A DNA stretch of 64,000 bases from Ignelater luminosus (Eukaryota; Arthropoda; Insecta; Coleoptera; Elateridae), in assembly GCA_011009095.1 (NCBI GenBank), contig VTPC01008133.1:5806-69805 (forward strand), written 5' to 3'. The position numbers were made by a program, and so were the translations under genes. The notes beneath the pieces were generated by a model. That model was given only the letters and a program-made list of their open reading frames with translations. It was not told where the DNA came from and ran no database searches. This document shows, in pieces, positions 1-13,670 of this stretch (position 1 is the stretch's first letter; every line of letters starts with the position of its first letter).

Positions 1-1637
1 CTTTCAAATTATATTCGAGCTAGTAAACAGTATAGATGTTTCGAAAGTATTACCTACACAACCCACGCGGATTATACCTTCTTGGATAATTTGATTCCAT
101 TAGTTCAACGATGGGATGGCCCTATTAGTATAGCATTACATGCTCCTGGAACCGATTTTCAACCGACATTGGATTGTATTGCATATTTAAGAAACTGTGT
201 AGATCCTCGGCTTAAAAAACATGTTACGTTTCATTTATTGTTTGACATGACACATGCACCTACAAAACAAACAAAAAAGGTAAATGTTTAAAGTTACTTT
301 AGAAAAGACATTTAAAAATATATAAGCAACATTAAAATCGTATTCTCAATTCTAAAAATTTACATAATACTTAAATCACATAAATTATTTCTTATTAGTA
401 TTTAAAAAAATTTAACTTTCGTGCTAACAAGTTATCTCTATTTAACAAACAAATCATCAAGCAAACAATTCTCATTGAAATGTTTATAAACCTTCTGTAA
501 CAATTTTTATAATTACGTAGAAGGCTTTCTTCAACTTGGGCTATAATATAATCTAAATAATCACGTCCTATATTTATTCAATGATAATATAGCGTGATAC
601 ACGTAATTAATTAGATATTTTTATGTGCGGGTGTACTTAGAATCAGTACGTTTACCGAACCATCTATTATCTGATCTTCTTCAAACTTTACTTTTAAGAT
701 TTTCATCTTTTTGTTTGCCACTCCCAAAAATACGACGTTAGCATCTTCATGGAATTATTCATAACTGCATTCAATTTATCAACGATTAACATGTTCTTTT
801 ATTTCTAGCCATTTGACCTACCTTTATTGGAACTTTATGAAGATGCTTACGATTGCACCAAGGACGCTCCTTACGTTAATGTTAGTTATAAGGATTTATA
901 TAAAATAGGAGCAAACATTTCATATCCCATTAATGTAGCAAGAAATGTAGCAAGAGAAAATGCTCAGACATATTTCCTTTTGGCATCTGATATAGAGCTA
1001 TATCCATCACAGAATATCATAGATCTTTTTATGAATATGATCTTGAGGAAAACTTACTTATTTGAAAATAAAAGTCCAATGATATTTGCCTTACCAGTGT
1101 TTCAAGTGTTAGCTAATCAATCTGCACCAACAGATAAAACAATCCTAAGAGAAATGATAAAAAGTCGTACAGCTTTCTCTTTTCATGCAAACATTTGTAA
1201 ACGTTGTCATGCTATACCACAACTTAATAGATGGCTGAATATAGAAGTAAATGATGAATTAGATATATTTACAACAGTTAAAAGAGAAGGAAAACTTGTA
1301 AGATGGGAAGCAGTTTATATAGGAACCAATGAAGATCCTTTTTTCGATGAACAATTAGATTGGGAGAGACACGGTAATAAGATGGCTCAGGTAGGAATTA
1401 GGTATAAATAATTATATCTTGCCAACAATTTAGTGTCCACTTTTGCAGGCGTACGCATTGTGTCTGCTGAATTACGACTATGTAATTTTGGATAATGCAT
1501 TTTTAGTACACAAACCCGGAATTAAAAAAAAAATGGTGAACGCCAAAATAATTCCAAAAACAGGAAAATTTATTAGGGAGGTCTTAGGAAAACAATTGGA
1601 AGCAATTTATGGAAAACGAAAAGGTTGTAAAGCATAA
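1..1637 (+). CDS. B4GAT1: B4GAT1-like glycosyltransferase family 49 protein, 5' end outside window
   Basis: Exons 1-279 (continues off the left edge), 809-1390 and 1449-1637, all joined in phase 0 with GT-AG introns; about 349 residues are visible and the stop is TAA. Sequence seen: DAPYVNVSYKDLYKIGANIS, the metal-site-like ASDIELYPS, and near the C-terminus LCLLNYDYVILDNAFLVHKPG. These are typical of the GT49 domain of beta-1,4-glucuronyltransferase 1 and LARGE-type enzymes, Golgi type II membrane enzymes; B4GAT1 adds glucuronic acid while the O-mannosyl glycan of dystroglycan is primed. The cytosolic tail, membrane anchor and first part of the catalytic domain would lie upstream, as the vertebrate protein is about 415 residues. 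An AATAAA at 1686-1691 follows the stop by about 50 bp. Insects carry several paralogues of this family, so the exact orthology and acceptor are inferred, not shown. Confidence 0.85.
280..808 (+). other. Intron 1 of the B4GAT1-like gene
   Basis: The donor is AAG|GTAAAT at 279/280 and the acceptor TTTCTAG at 808. The intron is AT-rich and I see no coding or repeat feature in it. Confidence 0.8.
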
Positions 1638-2404
1638 CTTTTAAGATATTGTACAGATTTTATTTATTGTTTAATTAAGGAAAGTAATAAAAACATCGTT
1701 GAATATGGTCGTGTTACTATACTAACAATGTTTTAGTCTTTCTACCACTTTAATTTACTAAATCACATCCCCCCCAAAATTTTTCCTTTTTGCAATATGT
1801 TGTGTAATTATTTTGTACCTGTATACATGATACCATAACATGCTGAGAATGTTTAACAAAATTAAAGAAAGTATGGCGAATCGAATTTTCTATTTAAACT
1901 TTACGCACATAGGTATCTACAATTCATAATCAACCTTGATAAAATAATTTCTTACTATACTTCCCGACTACTTAATTAATCAAAAGTAATTTTTCACTTA
2001 ATGAAAATCTTTACGAGCTCGAAGTGTAAATAAATATTTAACATGTTATCTGAAGTTAATAAAAGAAGTAAATATACTATAGTAATAAAGAGTTATCTTT
2101 CTGAATTTATATTTATTGCAAATAATCGGAATTCTGTTTTTGATAATTCCAAAAGCAATAAATCAGTATTTCTAATAACAATAATATAAGTAAATTAACA
2201 ATAATAAATATGTATCTGATAGCATGAGAAAAATTCAAATTCCGATTTGCTCTTCTAGTTTTTCTTTTTCTAGCTTACACTTATTTTGCTTCTTGACAGA
2301 TATTTCCAAATTGATTGACGTTCAAATTAATGAAAGTTTCTTTTTAACATTTTTAGTTAACAATTTTGAAAATGTTACAATTATTTGTTTCTTCGGTAAT
2401 TAAA

Positions 2405-2960
2405 TATTTTTGCCCGTGAGAGTCCGCCGTTCCGCCGGGTTTAGACTCACCGGCTGCTAATACCCTTACTGCTGTTAACCCGGATTTACCTTACGGTTTG
2501 TCAGGGGGGCATAGGCATTCAGGTACAACAAATCCACTCTCCAATGCACTGCCCGACGCACATCCTTATTCTGAGGAGGAGCGGGACTATAGATGTCAGG
2601 TATAAGCTTCGTTTTAATGCTCTCCTAGGGTTTTCGCGTTCCGAAACCTTTCCGAGGTGCGTTGCTAGTAGAAACACGGCCCCAAAGTTCTCTTTAACCA
2701 CTGCTATTGTTTGCTACTACCAGCCGCTACCAAACTCTACCTACACAGTGTGCGCGTGTGGAGAAGTCAGAAATCATTTATACATATCCTCAACAGCCTT
2801 CTATAAACATCTTGGACATTAACAACAACATTCACGACACACAAAGCCAAGTCCACCGCCTCCATCTTCAGAAGTGGCAACGAGACGTATCAACAACTGA
2901 CTACCAGCTACTTACCACCACCTCTATTCTACGTTCCGCATTAATCTTTTAGGAAAACGT
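2405..2960. mobile_element. GC-richer block of foreign composition, possible LINE 5' region
   Basis: This stretch is much richer in G and C, with several CpGs, than the flanking DNA. It starts sharply near 2405 with CCCGTGAGAGTCCGCCG and fades near 2960. Two overlapping plus-strand reading frames (2544-2822 and 2707-2952) stay open through it, but neither resembles a protein I know. The composition and the run of Ser/Thr/Asn/Gln codons resemble the 5' part of a non-LTR retrotransposon, but I find no endonuclease or reverse-transcriptase motif. Calling it a mobile-element fragment is inference from composition only. Confidence 0.3.
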
Positions 2961-5900
2961 CCTTTGTTCTTCCCTCAGTGACATGAGCATTTATTGCAGA
3001 GTTGTAGAAAATGGTAGATCCCTTGCGCACGTTGCTTTATTACGCTCATACACAAGAAAAGATCAACCAAGGTGCTCAAATTGTAGAGGTATTTCTCTGT
3101 TCTTTTTATAACTAATTCCAAATGGTAAGTTATATTTTCTTACTAAAACGTTCGGCATAGAACTTAGTATGAATGCCGAAACGGAAGATCAATGGCTGAC
3201 CAACTTTTGAATATGAGGAAATTGATAAAGAAAAAGTCAGAATATGCCAGAAGTCAGAGGTGTACACCATCTCTTCATTGGTTTTAAACAGGCACATAAC
3301 GATCTTTATAAGAAAAGTCTGTGAAATGTGATGAGGAATATACTATGTAGATACAGATAAGAAAGGTATATAGTTGGTATAAAGGCATTTGATATACGGA
3401 TTGGTTTAAGCTAAGGGAATGCTTAGTCGCTGTTCTCGTTTGAAAAAGTGCTTTGTGTAAGCAAAAACGACTTCTTGCTTAAACAACAAAAGTTTTGTAA
3501 TAAACAGCAGTTACAAAAACGAGATAAAGTTGCTGACATTAATTAGAAATTAACTTAACTTTGAGATCTAGAAATAACCTATATTTCTTTATCTCTACAA
3601 AAAAAAACTGATCCAGCTCAGTTCCTACTGTGCTAGAGCTTGATACGTCAAGCTTCACTAATTTCATTTCTTGAACTCTCAAGTTACAGTAAATAAGATT
3701 GGCAAAGTAGTAAAATAGTGACAAAACTATGATATTTGGATAAAGGTTTTCATTACACGTTTATTCATAATGAAATTTCTTTCCTAATATTTGCCTACGT
3801 TTCTGAATAAGCAGAAATTGCACAGACTTTACTGTATTTATTACATCATTTTTATTGTATTTGCTAGGTTGCTGTGACAACCGTGTCGTAACATACGAGT
3901 ATACCACTTTTTCCTGAACATATTTTACATTTGACCCGAGTCATCTGAGCACTCCCGTCAATTGTTGTTCGTCTTACAGGTTGCGCTTTAAACAGTGAAT
4001 TCGATGTCTTGTATTTTAATTAACAGGCTACTAAATTATGAAGAGATTTTAATTATAGAAAAACTAAGAAAATCATGACTCCATCGACAAAGAAAAACCG
4101 AGAGCAGAATTGAAAGTAGGTTAATTATCAAAAATGCGTGTGCTGCGACAGTATTTTGTCTCTTAACGTTTCTTAGGAATATTCCTAATACGGTTTTCCA
4201 AAATAGTATATTCTGTAAACATAACTCTGGTTGTAATCGTATTAGGAATACTCCCTATATTGCATTGTACAGTCGCTAATTATCCTGTGTGTATTAACCT
4301 ATGACAACAGCATTGATATTTTAAGTAAAAGAGACGAAGATGTTTTTCTACGTTGAAAATGATAAAATGTTGTATAAGGAATGCTGTGGGCCAAAGGGGA
4401 TAAGTTCAAGGCACCTATAATGTTATCAAGTGAAAAAGAATTGATTGAATCAATTCCTGACTTTGACAACAAGGTAATGAATATTTTCACAGCTAGTAGA
4501 GAAAGAAATTAAAGTAAAAAAGTGCTAAAGTAAGACAATGATGTCTTTTAATTTTTTGATTTATATGTACCTAATGTAATTTGATTTTCGGGATATACAC
4601 TAACGTTCGATACATCACTGACCTACTACAATAAGAGCGTGTAAACTAAAGTGCAGTAACTATCATGCGGCGTAGTCCTTCCGATTTGCATTTAATTTGC
4701 AAGGGACGTAGTATTATGTACTATACATAATAAATACTACCTTAATACTTAGCAATCTTATCAAACTAAAGATGCGAATGACTCTGTTATTGTTTTATTT
4801 TAGTTATCTTTTCATGTATAGAAACAATTAAATGTTTATAAAAGACATTATTTATCTTATTAATTGTAACACTATGTCAAATATGTACAACAGCGTATAA
4901 TAACTATGCAAGAGATTAATATCTATATTTGCTGACCTAATATATGGTACCACTTCTGAATAAATTTACGAACATCTACGATAAAAATGATGAAAGTAGC
5001 GACAAAGACCTTATAATATATTGTTAATAAACATTGACCTTTTGAACTGACCCCCCAGCAAGGATAACATAAATGCTTACTATTACAAAAAGTATTTTTA
5101 TTGATAAGGATTCATTTTAATGATACTCAACAGTCGCTAAGGAGTATTTTTTTATGCACTATCAAAAGAACCTTGGGTTTTTGAAAAAAAGGAATCTATT
5201 TTTACATTATCTTGCAATTAAAAAAGTCTTGTTTATTAAACAGTGTAAATTAAGGGCAATTTATTGAATTAAGTATAATGGTAAATTGAAAAACAAGCTT
5301 AACTTTTAGAAATGAATGAATAAGCAGAAAAAGTATTTTGTAAATATTTGTAGGTTTATGTTTCTTTTTAAATCATTTTATTACTCTTTTGTAATTTTGA
5401 AGATATTTTAACTGACGTTAATCCATATATCTATTAAAGGTTAGGTTATAGATATATGCGTTAATCCCTATAAGGTGATAACCCCTTTATACGGCACAAT
5501 TTTGTTGTTTTTTTTAAAGTATGTCGATCTGATAAAAATTAAAAAGTACCCCAAGGTTATATTCAGGGCACTTGACTGATTTCTTATTTTGACTACAATA
5601 CGTTTTTGGCTGTAATACTTTTTCCACGAAAATATTTATTATTTACCACATAATAAAATAATAGTTACATTATTTTATGTGATTGTATATTATTTATTAC
5701 TAAGCACATGTCAACCGATAAATTAGCTTTTAACAAAAAATTCCTATACTACGTAATTTTTGAGAAAGTATTACATTTGGAAAAGTTTTAAAATAAAAAA
5801 ACTTTCTGCATTCTGTAACATCCACAAAATTGAACCTTAAATACAGAAACCATATAAAAGAAATTTAAATGCGACGATATTGTCGTATTACGTTATATTC

Positions 5901-7850
5901 TATTTTCATATCAGTATTAGTTTAAACTCTGAACTCAATTAAAAACAAGGATATGATAAAAGGACCCCCTGCAAACAGATATGGATGACCTATGACATAC
6001 GATTAAATGTTTGTCTTCGTTGGGGAGCAAATACGTCAAATTGAGAAAAACATGTTTTTACTTATATTATACGTTAATTCTTGTTGTCAAGACTTGCAAT
6101 TTTATAGATTTTATGCGTTTTCTTTCTATTAAAAAATGAGAAATAAATGTGCAGTAATAGTACAATATTTAGCATGTACAATTGTTTTGTTTTTATCAAT
6201 ATTGGTATACAAAATTAGTTTTTTTCTATTTTTATAAGAAAAATTTGATGTAGAATAAAAGAAACTGAAGAAGATTGAAAATATTAGAGACCCATAAATG
6301 CTAATACACGAAAGTATAATAAGTACATATATGAAGGTTTTATCTTTTAGAAGTACCTAAATAAAATATTATGTTCACATTCTCATTCTTTCTTTGAATT
6401 AAATAACGCAAAAGAGAGATATTTTAAAATATTATACGTTTAGGTGTTTCACATTTCAAACTTTGAATGAAGGCGGGTTGTATTAATCAAAAGAAAAGAC
6501 ATGTAAACAACAGGTAACCAACGTAACCAACCGTGCTGTGATTTACTACCTTTACTACTAAATGTCAATGTCATGAAGGTATCAAAGAACTAAGGTTATG
6601 TTTTTTAATTAACAAATTAATTGAGAAAGATCTTAAATAGAAGTTTTGAAAGAAACGTAGAAGTTTTCTGATAATAAAAATTTTGTACTTTCAGCTAATC
6701 TAATAAATGCATTGTATTTTGTGTATATAAATAAAATTTAAATTTTTTGTAAATAATGACATAAAGTAAATACCAAATGATGTTTATGTAACCTGTATAA
6801 ATATTACTAGGGATGTTTGTAAGTGCGTAGGTGTTTTTGCAAAATGTCAGGTGTAATAAATCAAAAAATGCAATGCAATGCAAGTAGCAAATATACATAT
6901 AGATGAACTCCTTCCGGAAGAGCTCACCACATCGGGTGGGCTTAAAACACCTCTTGGCAACAGGGTTCATGATATTTTGCAAGACGTAAGTGAAAAACAA
7001 AATAAAGAATGTAGTAAGTTAAAATTAGGATAATATTTAAACAAGGCGCTTTGATATAAAACAAATAAATAGCTGATAAGAACGAGACAGTGAATTTGTC
7101 TAAATGAATTATAATAAACTTAACATGAGTTATCCACACATTTTTCTTTTTCCTTGTGGATATAAAGTTTATCAGTGTTGACCCCTCGGGCTATATATTA
7201 TCTGGAAACGAATAGATGGGAAGTCAGTGTTGAAAGCAACTTCTAGTGGTGTTATACTAAAGTATAATTTCCTGCGAGTTTTTATTTGGTGTTTTCCGTC
7301 ATAATATTGTTTCTGTGTAAATTGTTTGATTCAATCAAGCATATAATTTGTTCTTAAACAAAGATACTATCACTATTTGCCAATAGAGACGGGTTTAATA
7401 ATATCAAGAAATAATACAACTGATTATTGGGCAACACTTTATATAAACAGTGACGAAAACTAATTTTTTTTTTGTTGTTACAAGATTTCCACCACTTTTA
7501 TGTATTGTATGTGTATAAAAGGAATGTTCATGTCTTCATATTCAGTATTCGAGAAAATGACCATTGCTAACAAATTCCGTGTAAACCCCATCTATTATTC
7601 CGACTATTCTGATACGACCAAAGCTTGCTAGAACTTCCAAGTTCTGTTTCTATTAGGCACATTTGTACTTAATTTTGGCATTGTTAAAATATTTAACAGT
7701 GTCATCGATTTCCCTTTATTTGCTCAAATAAATTTTTGAGAATATTATTGAATCTCTATTATTGAGTCTTAATAATTCTCGAATTAATTTTTGACTCAAA
7801 TTGACGAGACTGATCTTGTACTTAATTGCCTTGTGTTGCTCTTTTTCCCC
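2961..7850. other. Intergenic DNA, no gene recognised
   Basis: About 4.9 kb of AT-rich DNA between the B4GAT1-like gene and SLC25A38. The only structure I noticed is a short inverted repeat: TTAGGAATATTCCTAATACG near 4170-4190 is mirrored by CGTATTAGGAATACTCC near 4238-4256, with a loop of about 45 bp. Reading frames in this stretch are short and look like chance. The SLC25A38 promoter presumably lies at the right end but has no clear core element that I would assign. Confidence 0.6.
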
Positions 7851-10046
7851 ATGGATATCGTTACCAACGTAAGTACCTACCTTAAAATCTTCTTTTTTTA
7901 TTGTATTTTTTATAATTTATGTATGTATAAATTGTTAATGTTTTATTTTCTTTACAGTATCCCATAGTAAAAGCCTTCCTGGCTGGTTCCTTCTCAGGAA
8001 CATTCTCCACCATCCTATTTCAACCCCTGGATCTTGTTAAAACTCGTCTTCAAAATCCCAATCCCGCTATTCTCAAGTAAGTTGTATATTACACTATTAT
8101 GTGTGAGATAGATTTTCAATGTGTATTTCTTTTTATAGTGGCCGTTCTGGAGCTGGAATGATCACCATTTTTGCAAATGTGGTGCAGCAAGAACGTTTGG
8201 TTGGATTATGGAGGGGAATGACACCAGTAAGTTTTATATTAAATTACGTTTTATTTCAATTTTTTTTTAATATTTATTTACAAAATAAGTAAATATGACA
8301 TTGGTGCATCCTTGGCTCGATAAAGATAATCGATGATCAGAAATAAATCCTCTGCCCCACTTTGTTTGATAAGGAGAATCATATAATTAAATGTCTAAGA
8401 TTTATTATCATGCGTTAAAATGATTTGTGATATTTTGTTTGTATTGGGGGTATAAGAATTTTTCTTCTTTTTTCCTAATTTAGTATTTTTATGATTTAGT
8501 TAAAGAGTGTTGCAGAAGCAGATAATGCTTTATTAAGACAATTTTATTGGTCTGCAGGGGTCTCGTTTTTATGTTTTTATGATAAAAAAATATATTAATT
8601 GTGAACAGAGGTCAAGGATAATTTTAATCATTAAGCCAAGTCTGAGGCTCTTGGTACTAAAGTTCTTTTGGTATCCCGTGACGATGTAGTGGTCATAATA
8701 AAAAAATAGTCACTTGTTATGTAAATGTATTTTAATCGCTATCAAACTTTCAATTTTGAAATTTGGTCTATAGTGTAAAGACTTATAAGAACGATTGTTT
8801 AAAAATAAACTCTCAGTTGTTTATTAAATGAAGACAACCTTTCATCTATGATTATGTACATTATGATAAAATGTATACTATGAATATAGTAACATTAACA
8901 CGTTAATATATTGCTAATTAGTTAAGACTATTTTTAAAACACACACGTGCATTGATTTTGATATACAATAATCAAGGATACACTCAATGAAGTTTCAAAG
9001 TTCTTTAATTAATTTCTTTTAATAAATTTAAAAATTGATAAACTGCGTGTGTCTGTCTAAAACTACATGTTTTGATTAATTTTAAAGATCTTAAATGTAA
9101 ACATCCTCTTTTTAAATTTTTAATGCTTTTCATTATTAATGACTACTCATCTCCTTTCTTGATAATTTTTTTTAACGATGGGTAAAAGACCTTCAGTAAT
9201 TTTCTGTTTATTTTATATTTACAATTAGAAAGAAAGATAGGGCACATATAAATGTTTCTGTTTGTTACAGTCACTTACACGATGTGTACCTGGTGTGGGT
9301 CTTTATTTTTGTTCCCTCGATTGGTTAAAGAACCATTTCTTCCCTGGAACTACTCCAAGTCCCCTAGAGTCTATGGCACTTGGAGTTTTCGCACGATGTA
9401 TGAGCGGTGTTGCTCTAATTCCAATCACTGTTGTTAAAACCAGGTAAATATCAATCATTTATTTATTATTGAAACTTCGATGTAAATGTATCGATCTTGA
9501 ACAAACACATATTGTTATAGATATGAGAGTGGTGTATATGGTTACAACAGCATTGGCTCTGCATTGCGTGAAATATATCGCACAGAAGGTATCCGAGGAA
9601 TGACTTGTGGTTTAGTTCCTACTTTATTTAGAGACGCTCCCTTTTCTGGTCTTTATTTCATGTTCTACACCCAAACCAAGCAAATGGTTCCCAAAGGTAA
9701 GTTTCAATTTAATAAATTTCAATAAGAATAGAAAAATATTAAATTTTTTTTTTTTCTAGATCTCTTAAACACTTCCTATGCTGCTCCAATTCATTTCACT
9801 TGTGGTATAACAGCTGGAGTTTTAGCATCAGTAGTAACTCAACCTGCTGATGTTTTGAAAACCAAAATGCAATTATACCCATCCAAATTTAATGGCTTAT
9901 GGTCGGTTGTTGTTTATGTTCACGGAAAATATGGATTCCGGGGTTATTTTAAAGGAATGGTGCCACGCATGCTTCGTCGTACTATGATGGCAGCTATGGC
10001 GTGGACTGTCTATGAACAGATTACTAAAAGTATAGGTTTAAAATAG
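7851..10046 (+). CDS. SLC25A38: Mitochondrial glycine transporter, SLC25A38 family
   Basis: Six exons: 7851-7868, 7958-8076, 8139-8226, 9271-9443, 9521-9696 and 9760-10046, giving 286 residues. All introns are GT-AG and phases agree throughout; the first exon encodes only MDIVTN. The protein shows the three carrier repeats with their signature helices: [11 protein letters not shown] near residue 30, [13 protein letters not shown] near 125 and [11 protein letters not shown] near 225. The second, degenerate repeat with a VKTRYESG continuation is typical of SLC25A38 (yeast Hem25), which imports glycine across the inner mitochondrial membrane for the first step of haem synthesis. The length matches the human protein (about 300 residues). 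The 1-kb intron 8227-9270 is the only long one. I see no frameshift or lost motif, so the gene looks intact. Confidence 0.94.
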
Positions 10047-13000
10047 TGCAGTACGCTTACGTATGTATACCTCTCTCTTTTTATCTTGATTTAATCGTCA
10101 TGATAGTGGAGGGTTGAGGTTGTTATGAATGGATTTTATTTTGATTTTTTATGATTTGATTTTGTTTGCCTGACTGATAAGAGGTAGTTTAGATGAGATT
10201 GTTCGGTGTTTTCATGTTGGCAAATACAATTAATTTTGATTAGATTGGATACACCGAGGTTGTGTAGTTGATGGAAGCGAAATTATGATTTAAAATATTT
10301 TACCAAAGAAAATATCTATCTATTTTCCTATGAAAATAAAATTTATGAAAAGGTGAAAGATGTTATGAAAGAATAGGACCTGTTAAAATTACTCAATTGT
10401 GACATTCAGTATTCAAGAAATAATTGCTCGCTTTGTAAAATTCCATGATAGAGAGATTATTCTTTTTTTTGTATTGATTGAATACTGGAATTTTGCATAA
10501 ACTAAAGACTCAATTTGAAAGATTTGTTTGACTCGCAAATATTAAATGTACATAATGAGACTGCTGTGTATTTTAGATAATGTTATGAAAATAATAATTT
10601 AGTTTTAAAGGAATTCAAAATATTTCCTCATAGTGTATGATCAAAAAAATATATTTTTATATAAATTTGAAGTTTGGCTATAAATGAGTTCATTAAGATT
10701 TAATTTTTTTTTTGATCATACACAATGTTGAAGAATTTCTATGGTAAACCATAAAAGTGATTTACTGCAATTAGGTATATTATGAAAGTTAACTTTGTTG
10801 TATAATAATATTAAATTAAGTCACAAAGATTAATTTTGTATCAAGTATTATGTTAATGCTACATTAGTAATTAATATTTTTGTATATGTAGGAAATCTTA
10901 ATTTATTTATCTTGTAAATTAAAAGAAAAAATAATTTATTACTCACTCAAGAGGATGATGATATTCATCAATTACTTTTTTTAATAAAATTCGTATAAAA
11001 TTTCTTTACAATTTTTATGCCTTCAGTAAGTTTTTGCTTTGCTCTGCTTACTGATGTTTCCTTTGTTTTTGTTGATTTTATATATGAAATTGATCAGAAC
11101 TGATTTCTGATAAGTGTGAATATTCTAGTTTTAGGGTATATTCAGAATAAATGGTGAACTTTAACTGTTGCTATTCAGAATTAATAAGAAATCTTGAAAT
11201 TCTTTGTTCAGAATAAACACTATGTCAGTGTAAATAAAAGACTGTTACCCTTCCTAATAGTGAATTGAAAACTATTCAACTTGTGCAGTAAACAAAAAGG
11301 AAACTGAAATACAAAAATCATAGGTTAAGTTTGCCTGTCGTTTATTCTGAACGTACCCAGAAATGAACAGAATAGTTTATTCATGATAATGATTTAAATG
11401 ATCTGATTGAACTAATCTGTTGTTTAAATACACCACACTAGATACATTAATGAATACATAGATAAATTTATGTTGCACATAATTAGAATATAATTAGTGT
11501 ATCCTTTAACTTTAAAATATTTCCTTATGCTTTAAAGAGCAGGATTATGAAAAGAATTAAATTGCAATGAGATAATTTAAAATAAACAAAAAAGCAGTCA
11601 GATGCTAATATTTAACCTTGTAGTTTGTGCGTTTCTGATATAAGTTGATATAAGTAAGAAAACAATAAAAATTTTCTTTTATGCAACATAATTTGAATCA
11701 GAATATCTTTCTGATCAGTTTATTTAAAAGGGTCATTCATGAATGATTACATCTAGTGAATGCATCTTCTTGCAGTATCTAGTACATGATTGATTTCCAA
11801 TATACAAAAATTTAGAAACAATTCCCCTTCAATTACTAATTGTATACATTACAAATACTATAAATGTATTGTATCACTTGCTTAACAATCTCTACTGTGA
11901 AAAATTGAAATATCTGCAATTTCGTATGTGCGGAAGAAGCACTTTCAAGTATTCATTCAATAATAGTAGAATATAATACTCTTGTGTCTAAACATAACTG
12001 TATGCTATAATGTTACTTTCACCTTTTACTATGCTTAATCATGCTATTATCTTAATAATTACTAATTTACTATTATTTCTTACTAAAAGTAATCTTAATT
12101 ATTAAGTAAACTTGAATCAGTAGCAATTGAAAATAACAATTATTCATACATGCTATTCTATATTAACGTACTGCACTGTAATCTTATAAACCTTATCTAT
12201 ATTTTTAGTAGTTTGTAGTATTGCTTTCTGTAATCTTTATCATTTTGTTCTTTTTGGGCGGCTTTCTACTATGGGGTTTTATCTTATATATCTATTTTGT
12301 TGGTTATATATGAGGGGTAACGATATTGTGTTTTTGTATTATATGAAATGCAGTATTGTTTTTCCTTTTTTTTTTCTTTTATTCTTCATTGTATATCTAC
12401 GCTTATATAGTATATATTATTGTTGTACTTTACAAGTTTTATTCAATAAATCTTGTTGATGATATATTATTGTTTACACAGAACTAAACCTATTACTTTT
12501 CTTAACAAGAATATGTACACAGAGAGGAATCTTCAACTTTTACACTTATGCATGTGTATTTAATAATTTTCCATTAAATTACTGTTTGTTCACTTTAAGC
12601 TTTTCTCATATATGGATTAATTTCCATTTTACGGTTTTGTTTTTTCTTCTTTATGGTAAATAATTGGTTACAATTTTTTATATTTAGTGTACTGCATGTC
12701 ATATTAGTTATATTTCTTCTGTTTATTCAGTAGTGATTTAAAATTCACTTGTTAAAAACTATTAACATGGTCATTAAAGTTATTAAAAAAGAAAATATTC
12801 CTGTAACGCTGTGTTACTTCCCAACAACTTTGGCAGTCTTTTTAGTAAAACCCTTAGGGCCGGTCTTTTCATCTTCTTTGAATCTCTCATTTTGTTAAAA
12901 GACAGTTGAATTTAAAAGGCGGATTTATGTGGTTTGTAACAAAATGCGTCTTTTCAAATAGGTAAATCCGATTTTTAGTTAAAAGCCATTTTAATGTCGT

Positions 13001-13250
13001 GAAAAGAGGTTGGCATCACTTATATCCAGTCCAGTAGAGAGAAGAACTTGTGTGTATTAGACAATGATAGTAAATAAAACATCAAATGTGCACCAAAATT
13101 AACAAACTTGACATAACCTATAAATCCGTAAAATCACATGATTGTGCTCAATGCAATAAAATATAAATTTTTTTATTTATTTTTATTATATTTCATTTTT
13201 TATTTATTTCTATTTTATCTATTTATTTTTATTTTATTTATTTATTATTG
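10047..13250. other. SLC25A38 3' UTR and AT-rich intergenic DNA
   Basis: A possible polyadenylation signal AATAAA lies at 10335-10340, about 290 bp after the stop. Further right the DNA is extremely AT-rich, with many more AATAAA motifs, so the true cleavage site cannot be chosen. A TTTA-rich simple-sequence tract occupies about 13160-13250. Apart from the small inverted-repeat element at 11135-11358, no gene or element is recognised. Confidence 0.6.
11135..11358. mobile_element. Small MITE-like element with terminal inverted repeats
   Basis: The left end reads GGGTATATTCAGAATAAA and the right end, reverse-complemented, reads GGGTACGTTCAGAATAAA. Similarity continues about 15 bp further inward, where AAACTTAAC-like sequence appears on both arms. 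The element is about 224 bp, too short for a transposase. GGG...CCC termini are seen in several cut-and-paste superfamilies; I see no clear target-site duplication, so the superfamily is open. Confidence 0.5.
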
Positions 13251-13670
13251 AATTAAATGCATTTCAGAAAATCTGACTTGGTTCCCAGATGGTCTCATAC
13301 AATATGGATTTTTGTAAGCCCACTGATGTGCATATTATGACAATTAAAAATGCCATCGCTTGAAGAAATTGCTTCATCAGTCCACAATATTTGCTTGCTT
13401 ATGGAAATTTTGGTTCAAGTCGATCTGTCGCAGTAGCCACTTGCAGTAGTTGATGTGACTTTGATAATCATTAGGTGTTGACGACTGATCAGTACAAATG
13501 TCGTACGGGTATAAAAAGTCTGATTTTAAAACATTATGGACAGTGGAATTACTAGGAGTTATTAGCACTAATTCGGTTTGGTATTATCTCTCTCAACCGC
13601 CAATCTAATCTAAACACATTTGCTGACGATTGGCGACGATTTGGAAACCTCAAGTATTCAGCTTTCGCAG

